Assembly (NCBI GenBank): GCA_017443175.1 | Contig: JAFSOZ010000003.1 | Location: forward strand, 1 to 64,000 | Direction: 5' to 3' | Length of the DNA: 64,000 bases | Origin: Bacteroidales bacterium | GTDB taxonomy: Bacteria; Bacteroidota; Bacteroidia; Bacteroidales; WCHB1-69 | Shown: one piece after another, positions 1 through 9,992 of the stretch | Layout: every line of letters starts with the position of its first letter | How positions within the stretch are numbered: the stretch's first letter is position 1 | Translations under genes and position numbers: made by a program | The notes under the pieces: generated by a model | Database searches by the model: none | What the model was told of the DNA's origin: nothing | Seen by the model: only the letters and a program-made list of their open reading frames with translations

Positions 1-2990
1 GAACGCCGTCGTGTCACCCGTGTTGCTGTGGCCTACGGTCAGGTGCAACCTCACCACTGAATCACAGCCGCTGGCATTAGTAAACGTGTGGGTCAAGCTG
101 TTCGTACTGGAAGTGATATTGTGATGCTCGTACCAGTCGAAGCGGTCGCAGGCAAATGCCGTCGTGTCGCCCGTGTTGCTGTGACCTACCGTCAAGTGCA
201 ACGTCACCAAACTATCACAACCATTCTCACTTGTAAACATGTGTGTCAAACTGTTCGTGCTGGAAGTGATATTATGATGCTCATACCAGTCAAAGCTATT
301 GCAAGCAAATGCCGTCGTATCCCCATAAAAGACATCGCCGATAGTCAGATGCAGCGTCACCACACTGTCACAACCGGATGCATTGGTAAACGTGTGCGTC
401 GGTGCCACGAAAGGTGTTGAGGTGTAGGTTGTTCCGTACCATGTGAAATTGACACAAGAAAATGCCGTCGTGTCGCCCGTATTGCTGTGGCCTACCGTAA
501 GATGCAACGTCACCACGCTGTCGCAACCTGATGCATTGGTAAACGTGTGGGTAAGGGCATCCGTACTGGAAGTGATATTGTGATGTTCGTACCAATCAAA
601 ACTATTGCAGGCAAACGCTGTCGTGTCACCCGTATTGCTGTGGCCTACCGTAAGATGCAACGTCACCACGCTGTCGCAACCTGATGCATTGGTAAATGTG
701 TGAGTAAGGGCATCCGTACTGGAGATGATGTTCGTGTGCTCGTACCAGTCGAAGCGATTACAAGCGAACGCTGTCGTGTCCCCCGTGTTGCTATGGCCGA
801 CTGTCAAGTGCAGGGTCACTACACTGTCGCAGCCGGAGGCATTGGTAAAGGTGTGGGTAAGGCTATTCGTGCTGGAAGTGATGTTCGTGTGCTCGTACCA
901 ATCGAAGCGGTCGCAGGCGAACGCTGTCGTGTCCCCCGTGTTGCTATGGCCGACTGTCAAGTGCAGGGTCACCACGCTGTCGCAACCGGAAGCGTTCGTA
1001 AACGTGTGGGTGATGGCATCCTTACTGGAGGTGATATTGTGATGTTCGTACCAGTCGAAACTGTTGCACGCAAACGCTGTCGTGTCCCCCGTGTTGCTAT
1101 GTCCCACAGTCAGGTGCAAAGTCACCACCGAGTCGCAACCGGAAGCATTGGTAAATGTGTGAGTAAGGGCATCCGTACTGGAGGTGATGTTCGTGTGCTC
1201 GTACCAGTCGAAGCGATTACAAGCGAACGCTGTCGTGTCCCCCGTGTTGCTATGGCCGACTGTCAAGTGCAGGGTCACTACACTGTCGCAACCGGAAGCA
1301 TTGGTAAATGTGTGAGTAAGGGCATCCGTACTGGAGGTGATGTTCGTGTGCTCGTACCAGTCAAAACTGTTACAAGCGAACGCTGTCGTGTCGCCCGTGT
1401 TGCTGTGGCCCACCGTCAAGTGCAAGGTCACCACGCTGTCGCAACCACTTGCATTGGTGAACGTATGGGTAAGTGCATCCGTACTAGATGTGATGTTGGT
1501 GTGCTCGTACCAGTCGAAACTGTTGCACGCAAACGCTGTCGTGTCCCCCGTGTTGCTATGTCCCACAGTCAGGTGCAAAGTCACCACCGAGTCGCAACCG
1601 GATGCATTGGTAAATGTGTGAGTAAGGGCATCCGTACTGGAGGTGATGTTCGTGTGCTCGTACCAGTCGAAGCGATTACAAGCGAACGCTGTCGTGTCCC
1701 CCGTGTTGCTATGGCCTACCGTCAAGTGCAACGTCACCACACTGTCGCAACCACTGGCATTGGTGAACGTATGGGTAAGTGCATCCGTACTGGATGTGAT
1801 GTTCGTGTGCTCGTACCAGTCGAAGCTCCCGCAGGCAAACGCCGTCGTGTCGCCCGTTACTATGTTCCCCACGGTAAGATGTAGGGTCACCACACTGTCG
1901 CAACCGGATGCATTGGTAAAGGTGTGGGTAAGTGATTCCGTGCTGGATGTGATGTTCGTGTGTTCGTACCAATCGAAACTGTCACAAGCAAACGCCGTCG
2001 TGTCGCCCGTGTTGCTGTGGCCCACGGTCAAGTGTAACGTCACCACGCTGTCGCAACCGGATGCATTGGTAAATGTGTGGGTAAGTGATTCCGTGCTGGA
2101 TGTGATATTCGTATGTTCGTACCAATCAAAGCGGTCGCAGGCAAACGCCGTCGTGTCGCCCGTGTTGCTATGGCCCACCGTCAAATGCAACGTAACCACG
2201 CTGTCGCAACCGGAGGCATTGGTAAATGTGTGGGTAAGGGCATTTGTACTGGAAGTAATATTATGATGTTCGTACCAATCAAAACTATCGCAAGCAAACG
2301 CTGTCGTATCGCCTGTATTGCTGTGCCCCACGGTCAAATGCAAGGTAACCACGCTGTCGCAACCGGAAGCGTTCGTAAACGTATGAGTGAGGGCATCCGT
2401 ACTGGAAGTGATATTGTGATGTTCGTACCAGTCGAAACTGTTGCACGCAAACGCTGTCGTGTCCCCCGTGTTGCTATGTCCCACAGTCAGGTGCAAAGTC
2501 ACCACCGAGTCGCAACCGGATGCATTGGTAAATGTGTGGGTAAGTGATTCCGTGCTGGATGTGATATTCGTATGTTCGTACCAATCAAAGCGGTCGCAGG
2601 CAAACGCCGTCGTATCGCCTGTATTGCTGTGGCCCACGGTCAAATGCAACGTCACCACGCTGTCGCACCCACTGGCATTGGTGAACGTGTGGGTCAGCGC
2701 ATCCGTACTGGAGGTGATGTTCGTGTGTTCGTACCAATCGAAACTGTCACAAGCAAACGCTGTTGTGTCGCCCGTATTACTGTGACCAACCGTAAGATGC
2801 AACGTCACCACACTGTCGCAACCAGATGCATTGGTGAACATGTGGGTAAGTGATTCCGTGCTGGATGTAATATTGTGATGTTCGTACCAGTCGAAGCTCT
2901 CGCACGCAAACGCCGTCGTGTCGCCCGTCACTATGTTCCCCAGGGTAAGATGCAGGGTCACCACGCTGTCGCAACCTGCTTGACAAGTCA
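1..2990 (-). repeat. 153-bp tandem repeat array, about 20 units
   Basis: The marker GCCGTCG/GCTGTCG recurs at 5, 158, 311, 464, 617, 770 and so on to 2912, always exactly 153 bp apart, giving 20 register-perfect units of 51 codons without an indel. Each unit encodes variants of FDWYEHTNITSS, LTHTFTNASGCDSVVTLHL and GDTTAFAC. The unit around 367-460 is divergent (FTWYGTTY). The array enters a degenerate unit (FTWHGQTYTTSGNY) at about 2990-3065. It continues past the left edge. Confidence 0.95.
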
Positions 2991-4980
2991 ACCAGCGTTC
3001 ATAATTGCCACTAGTCGTATAGGTCTGCCCATGCCATGTAAAACTGTTACAAGCCGTGGCGAATGTATCGACGTAGAAGTGATCATGCACATCAACCTCA
3101 ACGGTATCTCTTTTCTTACAACCGGCAGCGCTCGTCACTTCAACATAATACTCCTTCGTGGCAACAGGATGAACAGTCACAGATGAAGCGGACGACAACA
3201 AGCTATTACCGTCGTACCACTCAAATCCACAAGGAGAGTTATCCGAAATGCGCATGAAATCAATGTAGAACCGTTCTTCGGCGTATGGGCTTCCGGGAGC
3301 GGCCTCATCGATGGCCTCGATCTTGATAACTGAAGAAGCAGTGGCCGCATTGAAATTGAGCGAATAGGTCTCAAAGCTTCCAGGGTTGTTCTGATTACTA
3401 CCCTGAACGGTAACAGTGTCCGCATAGACATTATCCACGGCAACCCTGACTCTCGTGGCAGCCGGTTCGGACGATCCAGTTCTAATCCACCCCTTCATAC
3501 TCAAATCAAGGGTGAAATTTTCGGACAAATCCAGGGGTTTGGAAACAATCTGTCCAAAAGCGCTTCCTGTTCCCAACCTGACAACACCATTCCCAGCAGA
3601 AAAGACTTTTTGACCGGAATTGAAAAAGTCGGTAAGGGTGGACAAACTGCTCGTAATATCTTGGTCAGTCCCCGTCACACCATCGAAATTCTCTGTCAGA
3701 GGTTCCGAATAATCGGAACAATTGATTGCGCTGGCGGACAATTCAACACTGCCTCCCGCACACATAACAGGATGTTCCGGGGTAATGGTCATCTCCGGCA
3801 GCGGGGCTACCGTCAGGTTGAGCACATACACACTGTCACAGTCACAACATACTGTTTTGAGCGTGTCATAGTACACCCCACTCGCGTTAAGTGCGCGCCC
3901 GCGCCACAAATAGGGAGCGGCATTTTGACAAATAAACGCACTTTCTGTAAACTCATACGAAGGATTGACTTTCAGCATGAGCGTAATGATGCTGTCGCAA
4001 CCATGAACGGTTTGCAAAGTCACCCGATAGGGCGTATAATCTTGCACGTGGGAAATATCCAGATCCGTGAAATTCGGATTAACCACCGAAGTATAAGGAT
4101 TGGGAGAAGAGCAAACAACCTCATAGAGGGTATCCTTGTCGTACTTCTCATGCACTATGGCCGAACTGGTCACACGGATGGTGTCACTATTGAAGATAAC
4201 ATATGCATCAAACGAGGTGTTCACTGTGGGGTTGACCGTCATACTAGCGCTCTTGGGTTTGTCAACCCAATAAGCATAGGCATCCGTACCGAAGTCGCGG
4301 ACGGCACGAATACAGTTCTTGGTAGAATTGTTACTATTCAATGCTACGGAATGATCAGCCGGAGTTCGTGGATTATAGAAGTACTGACTACCCCTGACGA
4401 CCAGCATCTGGTTGCCATTGACTCTCGTAGAAGTCCAGTAGTCATGACCATGGTTGTTGTTGTATTCATACATCCACTTCACACCATTAGGGTCACCACC
4501 CGCTTCCACGATAGCAGATTCGATGAAAGGCAGCAGGCCGAAGATGTGGCGCATCTGTATGGCATCCGGGATGTACCAGCCGTTGTAAAAGTCCACAGCC
4601 TCCGCGGCAGGCGACTGTCCAGATTCCAGCAAGAGATGTGTGTTATTCTTGCCTTCATAGGTCCACAATGACAAGCCATAACGGCCGATACCGGCATTAT
4701 TGTCATACAAGTGGTTCTCCATGCCGGACGGCAGGGTGCAGCCTGCATTAATCATGTAGTACTGCTGGTTATTTGTCTTGCTCACCCAACCGACATCGTT
4801 CAAGGCCACCGCCCAGCCTTCCACAGGGTTGTCCGGATTGACATAACAAATGATACCTTTAGAGCTGTCGGGGAACACATATACATCGCCAATTTGGTAA
4901 ATCTGGGCTTTCGCAACACCAAGCGCCGCCGTCAAGACCATCCAAAAAAGGAATACCCGTTTGAACAATGTATATCGCAT
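1..4980 (-). CDS. Giant repeat-containing surface adhesin (3' end outside window)
   Basis: The reading frame starts at ATG 4980 and is open without a stop to base 1, so at least 1660 residues are present and the C-terminus is missing. A signal peptide (about residues 1-26, ending VAKAQ) precedes a DUF1566/Lcl-like domain (about 27-235, with GWYIPD and DYWTSTRVNG). Next come Cys-Asp-Ser modules (for example HGCDSIITL), a jelly-roll-like region (about 425-570), and then from about residue 640 a tandem array of 51-residue repeats. Family knowledge: such repeat proteins in Bacteroidota are usually exported by T9SS and act as adhesins or gliding and surface-layer filaments. The sorting domain, if any, lies outside the window. 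It follows the next gene by 35 bp, so the two are probably cotranscribed. Surface location is well supported; the ligand is unknown. Confidence 0.85.
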   Translation of the reverse strand, partial: MRYTLFKRVFLFWMVLTAALGVAKAQIYQIGDVYVFPDSSKGIICYVNPDNPVEGWAVALNDVGWVSKTNNQQYYMINAGCTLPSGMENHLYDNNAGIGRYGLSLWTYEGKNNTHLLLESGQSPAAEAVDFYNGWYIPDAIQMRHIFGLLPFIESAIVEAGGDPNGVKWMYEYNNNHGHDYWTSTRVNGNQMLVVRGSQYFYNPRTPADHSVALNSNNSTKNCIRAVRDFGTDAYAYWVDKPKSASMTVNPTVNTSFDAYVIFNSDTIRVTSSAIVHEKYDKDTLYEVVCSSPNPYTSVVNPNFTDLDISHVQDYTPYRVTLQTVHGCDSIITLMLKVNPSYEFTESAFICQNAAPYLWRGRALNASGVYYDTLKTVCCDCDSVYVLNLTVAPLPEMTITPEHPVMCAGGSVELSASAINCSDYSEPLTENFDGVTGTDQDITSSLSTLTDFFNSGQKVFSAGNGVVRLGTGSAFGQIVSKPLDLSENFTLDLSMKGWIRTGSSEPAATRVRVAVDNVYADTVTVQGSNQNNPGSFETYSLNFNAATASSVIKIEAIDEAAPGSPYAEERFYIDFMRISDNSPCGFEWYDGNSLLSSASSVTVHPVATKEYYVEVTSAAGCKKRDTVEVDVHDHFYVDTFATACNSFTWHGQTYTTSGNYERWLTCQAGCDSVVTLHLTLGNIVTGDTTAFACESFDWYEHHNITSSTESLTHMFTNASGCDSVVTLHLTVGHSNTGDTTAFACDSFDWYEHTNITSSTDALTHTFTNASGCDSVVTLHLTVGHSNTGDTTAFACDRFDWYEHTNITSSTESLTHTFTNASGCDSVVTLHLTVGHSNTGDTTAFACNSFDWYEHHNITSSTDALTHTFTNASGCDSVVTLHLTVGHSNTGDTTAFACDSFDWYEHHNITSSTNALTHTFTNASGCDSVVTLHLTVGHSNTGDTTAFACDRFDWYEHTNITSSTESLTHTFTNASGCDSVVTLHLTVGHSNTGDTTAFACDSFDWYEHTNITSSTESLTHTFTNASGCDSVVTLHLTVGNIVTGDTTAFACGSFDWYEHTNITSSTDALTHTFTNASGCDSVVTLHLTVGHSNTGDTTAFACNRFDWYEHTNITSSTDALTHTFTNASGCDSVVTLHLTVGHSNTGDTTAFACNSFDWYEHTNITSSTDALTHTFTNASGCDSVVTLHLTVGHSNTGDTTAFACNSFDWYEHTNITSSTDALTHTFTNASGCDSVVTLHLTVGHSNTGDTTAFACNRFDWYEHTNITSSTDALTHTFTNASGCDSVVTLHLTVGHSNTGDTTAFACNSFDWYEHHNITSSKDAITHTFTNASGCDSVVTLHLTVGHSNTGDTTAFACDRFDWYEHTNITSSTNSLTHTFTNASGCDSVVTLHLTVGHSNTGDTTAFACNRFDWYEHTNIISSTDALTHTFTNASGCDSVVTLHLTVGHSNTGDTTAFACNSFDWYEHHNITSSTDALTHTFTNASGCDSVVTLHLTVGHSNTGDTTAFSCVNFTWYGTTYTSTPFVAPTHTFTNASGCDSVVTLHLTIGDVFYGDTTAFACNSFDWYEHHNITSSTNSLTHMFTSENGCDSLVTLHLTVGHSNTGDTTAFACDRFDWYEHHNITSSTNSLTHTFTNASGCDSVVRLHLTVGHSNTGDTTAF

Positions 4981-5015
4981 ATATGCTATCAGTTTTCTGT
5001 TTCTTAATATTCAGT

Positions 5016-8000
5016 TTAAAAATCTATGGTTGGACGAACCTTATGTCTTTCTGATTTCAGGTTCGTGGCAAAGTGTCCGGAATAATCAAGGTGCCAGCAC
5101 TGGCTGACATTCGCTTCGGAGGATGAGAGGTAATAGGATCTTCCCAAATCCATCACAGAGGCACCTATCGAGTTCAGTTTCTGGAGTGTCGAATTAATTG
5201 CCACACGGTTCCCAAAGACGAGGTTAAGTTCTCCCATTGCCGGCATGTGCCATCCAGAGGTCCCCGAAGTGTTCACTCCTCTGGTAACTGCATCATAATA
5301 GTAGCAGTAGTAAGCCGCAGGCGCATTATAGGAAAACTCCATGCCTATGGATTGCTCCGCATATTGCTTGATCATAATGGTATTACCTGATCCATCCAAA
5401 TCAAACAAAGCGTTCCGTTGATACGGTGTGAAAGATTTGGCATGGATACTCTGATACAGCGTGTTTGGATTTGGGGCCCAGACAGCATACGCATCAGGTG
5501 CGTCTTCCAGAGCAATGGCCTTGCCATGCAGTCCGGTACGGTCCAAATAGTAAATCACCCCTTTCGCGGTTTTGTCCGTCATCAGGAAGGAGTCAACCCT
5601 CAAAATGGACCCGTCTGTACAAAGCACATCTCCAGGAGCATTCACGGCGGGGATAACCCCATCGTCCCAAGACAAATGCGGCGTGTTCACTATAATACCC
5701 ATCGTGGTTTGGTCACCCACACAAATTTCGTTTGTGGTTGTGTCAATCTCCAAAACGATAAGGTTCAGAATATCCAAACTGTCGCATCCATCAGGTCTGG
5801 TATAGATGACAGAATAACGACCTGTTTCGGAATATTCGTTGCCACGCCAATGGTACGGATTCCCGTCAAGTTGGAAGTTGGAAGTCACAACCGTCGTGTC
5901 CACAAACGGAGGCGGTGTTACCGTCAAGACAAATGTGACAATAGAGTCGCAATTATGACTGTCGGCACCCGCGAAAGTGTATGAAAACACATGCGTCCCC
6001 GCTCGTTTCATAGCCTCATTCATCTCGGCATTGGTTGCCACTTCCGGAGAAATGTTGAGCGGATTGGTATAAGTCAGATACTGGCTTTGGCACACCTCGT
6101 CATATAAAACAGTGTGTGTTCTGCTATACGCATCTGCGATGACGACACCTGGCAACGGGGCCACCACCGCGCTCCATCCTCTAGCCGGCACCATGCCCGC
6201 CAAAAACATCAATGTCATGGCTCTGCCATTGGAGATGATCAACTCAGGGATATTGCTGAGATTCGTCAGATCGTACATGATGCTGTCCAGATCAAGTGTC
6301 GTGCCCGATATGACAAGCAAGTGCGAAGTGTTGGACAAATCCAATTCATCAAACCGCAAGGTAATCGGTCTGCCGTCCGTGGACACAAACGTCTGCGTCA
6401 ACACTTCTCCTTGTGAATAATTGTCATTCCTTCCACCCGAATCATAAAGCCGGAACGACTGGTTACAGTTCATGGAATACGTACCATCAGCCATAGAGAG
6501 CACGTTTGTTGTAACACCGTTTACAGACGGACAATAGCCCTCCTTGTCCACACTGACATACAGCAAGGTCTGCTGCACAATGCCGGAGGTGTCATATTTG
6601 GACCACTCGCCCGAATTCGAGATAACATCTTCCTGAAGCAATTGTGTCTGGTTGTAATCACCATACCAGCGAACCGTATAGGGTGGTGCTAATGTTGCTT
6701 GGACAGCCAGATGGGCCGTCTCATCATAGCACACCTTGTCATGTTGCATCATGAGAGAACATGCATTGATTACCTCATCCCGAATACTGATAAAAACGGT
6801 ATCTCCCGGATCGGCCATTGCATATCCACATTCGTCATCTTGAATCGTTAACGGATATACCTTTGTAGGTAACAAAGGCGAAATGTAATCAGCCACAGAT
6901 TCATTCGACAATGAACTATAATTCTTCACTTGAACACCTTCACTGGTTTCAAACACAATGGAAAAATCCACCATTGATGTCGGTACTGAACTGGTGGGGG
7001 TAAACATCAACTGGACCTCCTCTCCCGGACAGATGGTGGCATTTGGGTTGATTTCGACCTTGGGTGCCTTTTTCACGCCCAGGTAAATGCTGTCCATCAA
7101 GATAGCACCGCAACCACCCTCAAACACTGTCACTTTGTACCAGCCGTCGTCTGCACCCCGCGGCACGAAAATAAAAGCCTCGGGTGAATCATACTCAAAA
7201 CCATTGGGTCCCGACCAGTGATAACTGAACAAATTGTCGGACTGCAAAGTGTGGACCGTAACTGTGGATCCCTCGCAAGTAGTCATGGCCCTCAAGCCAC
7301 CATCGAACCAGGTAACTTGTAAATCTGCCAGCAACTGAGGGTAAAAGTTGACATGGAAATAGGCTCCGCAGGCATCCTGAATCATGCACGACATCGCAGA
7401 GTCGGTACGCATAGCGATGTTAGGGAAAACGCCTTCATTGTTCCCGCCCAAAACTTCGCCTTGTCTATTCGGCCTACTATATAATGTATATGTATAAGGC
7501 TCTGTTCCGTTGACACCCCGCACATACACATTGCCGACGGAGGAATTGTGATCGCACAAAAGCGCGTATGCATATAGATGCTCCACAGTAGTGGTACCAA
7601 AAACTACGGTGTCATAAAAAGCCGTTTCCTCACACAGCTCCATAGTAGTGGTCGGGAATATCTTCACGACGTAAGTGCCCGGAATGGACATGCGTATCGG
7701 TTCGTGGAGCGCGAATGTCCGGTCGTCATAACCTCCAACAGGGCCGCTGACGACCTTGAAACTGGTGGTCACCGGAACGATAACAGACAACATCTCCAGT
7801 CCCGTCACCGGCGATGTGTTGCGGCTCACTCGCGAGATTTGTCCGGCATCGTATATGACATATTGGTTCATACATTCCTTTTGCACATGGTAGTCCGGTT
7901 CTTCCGTCAGCTCTGCACTGTAAATTGCGCCAAACGACACCCTCTTCTGGATAACCACTGAATCGCAAGACGTGACAATCTGAAAATGATACGGACCGGA

Positions 8001-9344
8001 CGGGAGACAATAGTCTTTCAATTCCAGCGAACGCCCGTCTGCCGATCCGGCAATCAACGCGACATTCTGCACATTCGACCTTACAATGTCCCACGTCCCC
8101 GTAGCAGCATGAAATACCGCCGTAAAATTATACCTGTCGTTGTAAGGGCTGCGTACCAGCCGGATAATGGTTCCGTCTGCGTTCACGCCCTGACTGAAAT
8201 TGCCTTTCACCGTCACGTTACGTAACACGTTGCAACAATGGTCGTCGCCCGATGAGGTCACATTCCACGACGCATCCTGCACATTACTGCCGATCTTGTA
8301 TTCAAGCAAGTCGGTCGTGCTGTACAATTCACAACCATGACCATCCACCAAACGCCGCTGCACATTGATATTTTGAGGCAGCGGACCATACAAGGCGGTC
8401 ACTTCCGAGGCATCCAAAGAGCTCTTCTGGTTGATTGCACTGACCGTGTCCCGCTTGATGATATTCCCTGTGCCCGTGTCCGTATATATCCACGTGAGCG
8501 GATGGGTATAATGATGACGATACACGCTGTGATCCCCGTCTTTTGTCAGATAGTTCGGCATATAGGACTGGTAACGGATCGTGTAGGCATCACGATGCCA
8601 GTATTTGGTCTCCTGGCAAGAATTCAGCGCACTCAAGACCGAATCCTGAACATCCACCACTTGACTTTCAAATTTGGTGCTGTTAGGACCATACAATTTG
8701 AATGTACGCGTGATCACCTGGTTTTCACAGGCAGATATCTTATATTGCAGACTGATGTCCTTATTCCATATCTGGCAATAATCATCGGCCGCGGAGATAG
8801 TGTCGTACAAAACGATATGGCCTCCGTTGATGGACGGCATATTATGCCAAGGGCCATCCGCAAAACCTTCGTGTGTGAATCTATATTGCACGTAATCCGG
8901 AATCATCTCCGTATAGTAGTCGTACGGAGAGTTGATCACGGCGTTCACCTTGACCACATTGCTATCCTCCATGTTGCCGGAGGATGCATAAATCTCAACA
9001 TAATCCAAATACGGGAATTGAACCACCTCCACCGTCTCGGTCGTGCGCGGGAGTCCGTATTGGCAACCATCTACCATGTAGAAATCCCACACCCCGCCTG
9101 GCAAAGAGTCTATCGTGTAATATTCATGATAATCATATCGGTTTTCATCCGTGCCGCTGTACTGCTTCCCATCGAAAACCACCGTGCGCAGGTACCGGGA
9201 AGTTTCATGATTGACCACATTGACGGCGTAAGGAAACCGTCCGTTTTTCATTTTGAGTTGCACACGCCCCAGATTCATACAACTCAATGTCGGATGGAGA
9301 CCCAAGTTATAACCCGTATAGTCGGTCACTAAAATGCCAGACAC
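5016..9344 (-). CDS. Giant surface protein, C-terminal part of a gene split by an in-frame stop
   Basis: The frame is open for 1442 codons but begins without a signal peptide. It lies in exactly the same frame as the upstream fragment at 9351-9782, from which it is separated by one TAA (9351-9353) and two sense codons. The GTG at 9342-9344 is only the first formal start. The protein contains several Ig/SprB-like and PKD-like modules, one Cys-Asp-Ser module (PDGCDSLDILNL) related to the repeats of the neighbouring adhesin, and a C-terminal DUF1566/FISUMP-like domain (GWHMPAMGELNLVFGN to HKVRPTIDF). No T9SS sorting domain is visible at the end. Read with the upstream piece it is one exported surface protein of about 1590 residues. 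Whether the product is made depends on stop readthrough, or on the stop being a sequencing error or pseudogene lesion. Confidence 0.75.
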   Translation of the reverse strand: MSGILVTDYTGYNLGLHPTLSCMNLGRVQLKMKNGRFPYAVNVVNHETSRYLRTVVFDGKQYSGTDENRYDYHEYYTIDSLPGGVWDFYMVDGCQYGLPRTTETVEVVQFPYLDYVEIYASSGNMEDSNVVKVNAVINSPYDYYTEMIPDYVQYRFTHEGFADGPWHNMPSINGGHIVLYDTISAADDYCQIWNKDISLQYKISACENQVITRTFKLYGPNSTKFESQVVDVQDSVLSALNSCQETKYWHRDAYTIRYQSYMPNYLTKDGDHSVYRHHYTHPLTWIYTDTGTGNIIKRDTVSAINQKSSLDASEVTALYGPLPQNINVQRRLVDGHGCELYSTTDLLEYKIGSNVQDASWNVTSSGDDHCCNVLRNVTVKGNFSQGVNADGTIIRLVRSPYNDRYNFTAVFHAATGTWDIVRSNVQNVALIAGSADGRSLELKDYCLPSGPYHFQIVTSCDSVVIQKRVSFGAIYSAELTEEPDYHVQKECMNQYVIYDAGQISRVSRNTSPVTGLEMLSVIVPVTTSFKVVSGPVGGYDDRTFALHEPIRMSIPGTYVVKIFPTTTMELCEETAFYDTVVFGTTTVEHLYAYALLCDHNSSVGNVYVRGVNGTEPYTYTLYSRPNRQGEVLGGNNEGVFPNIAMRTDSAMSCMIQDACGAYFHVNFYPQLLADLQVTWFDGGLRAMTTCEGSTVTVHTLQSDNLFSYHWSGPNGFEYDSPEAFIFVPRGADDGWYKVTVFEGGCGAILMDSIYLGVKKAPKVEINPNATICPGEEVQLMFTPTSSVPTSMVDFSIVFETSEGVQVKNYSSLSNESVADYISPLLPTKVYPLTIQDDECGYAMADPGDTVFISIRDEVINACSLMMQHDKVCYDETAHLAVQATLAPPYTVRWYGDYNQTQLLQEDVISNSGEWSKYDTSGIVQQTLLYVSVDKEGYCPSVNGVTTNVLSMADGTYSMNCNQSFRLYDSGGRNDNYSQGEVLTQTFVSTDGRPITLRFDELDLSNTSHLLVISGTTLDLDSIMYDLTNLSNIPELIISNGRAMTLMFLAGMVPARGWSAVVAPLPGVVIADAYSRTHTVLYDEVCQSQYLTYTNPLNISPEVATNAEMNEAMKRAGTHVFSYTFAGADSHNCDSIVTFVLTVTPPPFVDTTVVTSNFQLDGNPYHWRGNEYSETGRYSVIYTRPDGCDSLDILNLIVLEIDTTTNEICVGDQTTMGIIVNTPHLSWDDGVIPAVNAPGDVLCTDGSILRVDSFLMTDKTAKGVIYYLDRTGLHGKAIALEDAPDAYAVWAPNPNTLYQSIHAKSFTPYQRNALFDLDGSGNTIMIKQYAEQSIGMEFSYNAPAAYYCYYYDAVTRGVNTSGTSGWHMPAMGELNLVFGNRVAINSTLQKLNSIGASVMDLGRSYYLSSSEANVSQCWHLDYSGHFATNLKSERHKVRPTIDF

Positions 9345-9350
9345 TTCAGG

Positions 9351-9782
9351 TTATACATAGGAGGTGTTGACAGTGAGTACTGTCTGGGTGTCGAGTCGGA
9401 CGAAACCGCCGTGCCCGTCTGCCAGCAAACACTCCAAACCTACGATATAAGTTCCATAATCAATGAGGAATGTATCCACACCGCCAGTATAAAAACTCGC
9501 AGAATATTGGGCTGAGTCAGCCTCATGCACTTTGTGATAAAGACGGATTTTGGAGAGTCCAGCCGCTTCCAAGTATGCGGAATTCACTGGATTTCCGTTA
9601 CCATCAACAACAGAATATGCAATCTTACCATTGTTGAAACAAGTGGCATCTGTAACGGAAAAATTCGCCCTAAATGCACTCGCCTGCGCAAACACGCCAC
9701 TCATTGTAAGAACGAACAGACTTAAAAACAGCCAGAGCTTTTTAGTAGATCTCAATATGTACAATAACAACACTTTCTCCAT
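9351..9782 (-). CDS. N-terminal fragment of the split giant surface protein
   Basis: This fragment carries the signal peptide missing from the 5016-9344 frame (MEKVLLLY followed by a hydrophobic stretch ending GVFAQA) and a SprB-like module (VTDATCFNNGKIAYSV). I chose ATG 9782 rather than an upstream ATG at 9833, because the latter adds a lysine-rich leader before the signal peptide and lies upstream of the promoter box at 9812-9819. The frame ends LTVNTSYV-stop, and the sense codons after the stop continue as PEVSGILVTDYTGYNLG, which reads as uninterrupted protein. A C-to-T change of CAA (Gln) to TAA would explain the break. On its own this is a 143-residue exported stub. Confidence 0.7.
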   Translation of the reverse strand: MEKVLLLYILRSTKKLWLFLSLFVLTMSGVFAQASAFRANFSVTDATCFNNGKIAYSVVDGNGNPVNSAYLEAAGLSKIRLYHKVHEADSAQYSASFYTGGVDTFLIDYGTYIVGLECLLADGHGGFVRLDTQTVLTVNTSYV

Positions 9783-9811
9783 TAAAAGATTAAATATCTT
9801 TAAATTGGGTG

Positions 9812-9819
9812 CAAAAATA
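9812..9819 (-). promoter_or_regulatory. TATTTTTG -7 box for the split surface-protein gene
   Basis: A TATTTTTG match to the Bacteroidota -7 consensus TAnnTTTG lies 30 bp upstream of ATG 9782. No TTTG at the ideal -33 spacing is present. Confidence 0.55.
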
Positions 9820-9992
9820 TAATATTTATTCAAATTATTAACAAAATTATTAACAATTAATTTTTATTGATAATCAGTTTATTACATAAAAAAACTGGAA
9901 TAGACACCTCTGGATAAGGGAGCCTAACTCGTCAAAAAAAAATTTGTTCACACAAAATCATCAACAATTTGCCAGACTGAAAAAGGAATGGA

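Noticed and set aside
700..1884. Plus-strand 394-codon frame and similar frames over 88-2986
   Set aside because: Shadows of the minus-strand repeat gene. The 153-bp period keeps several frames open, so length is no evidence of coding.
1..2990. CRISPR array
   Set aside because: Units are contiguous coding repeats of 153 bp without unique spacers.
8337..9332. Plus-strand 331-codon frame
   Set aside because: Antisense to the giant surface gene; no signal peptide or family, histidine/isoleucine-rich shadow composition.
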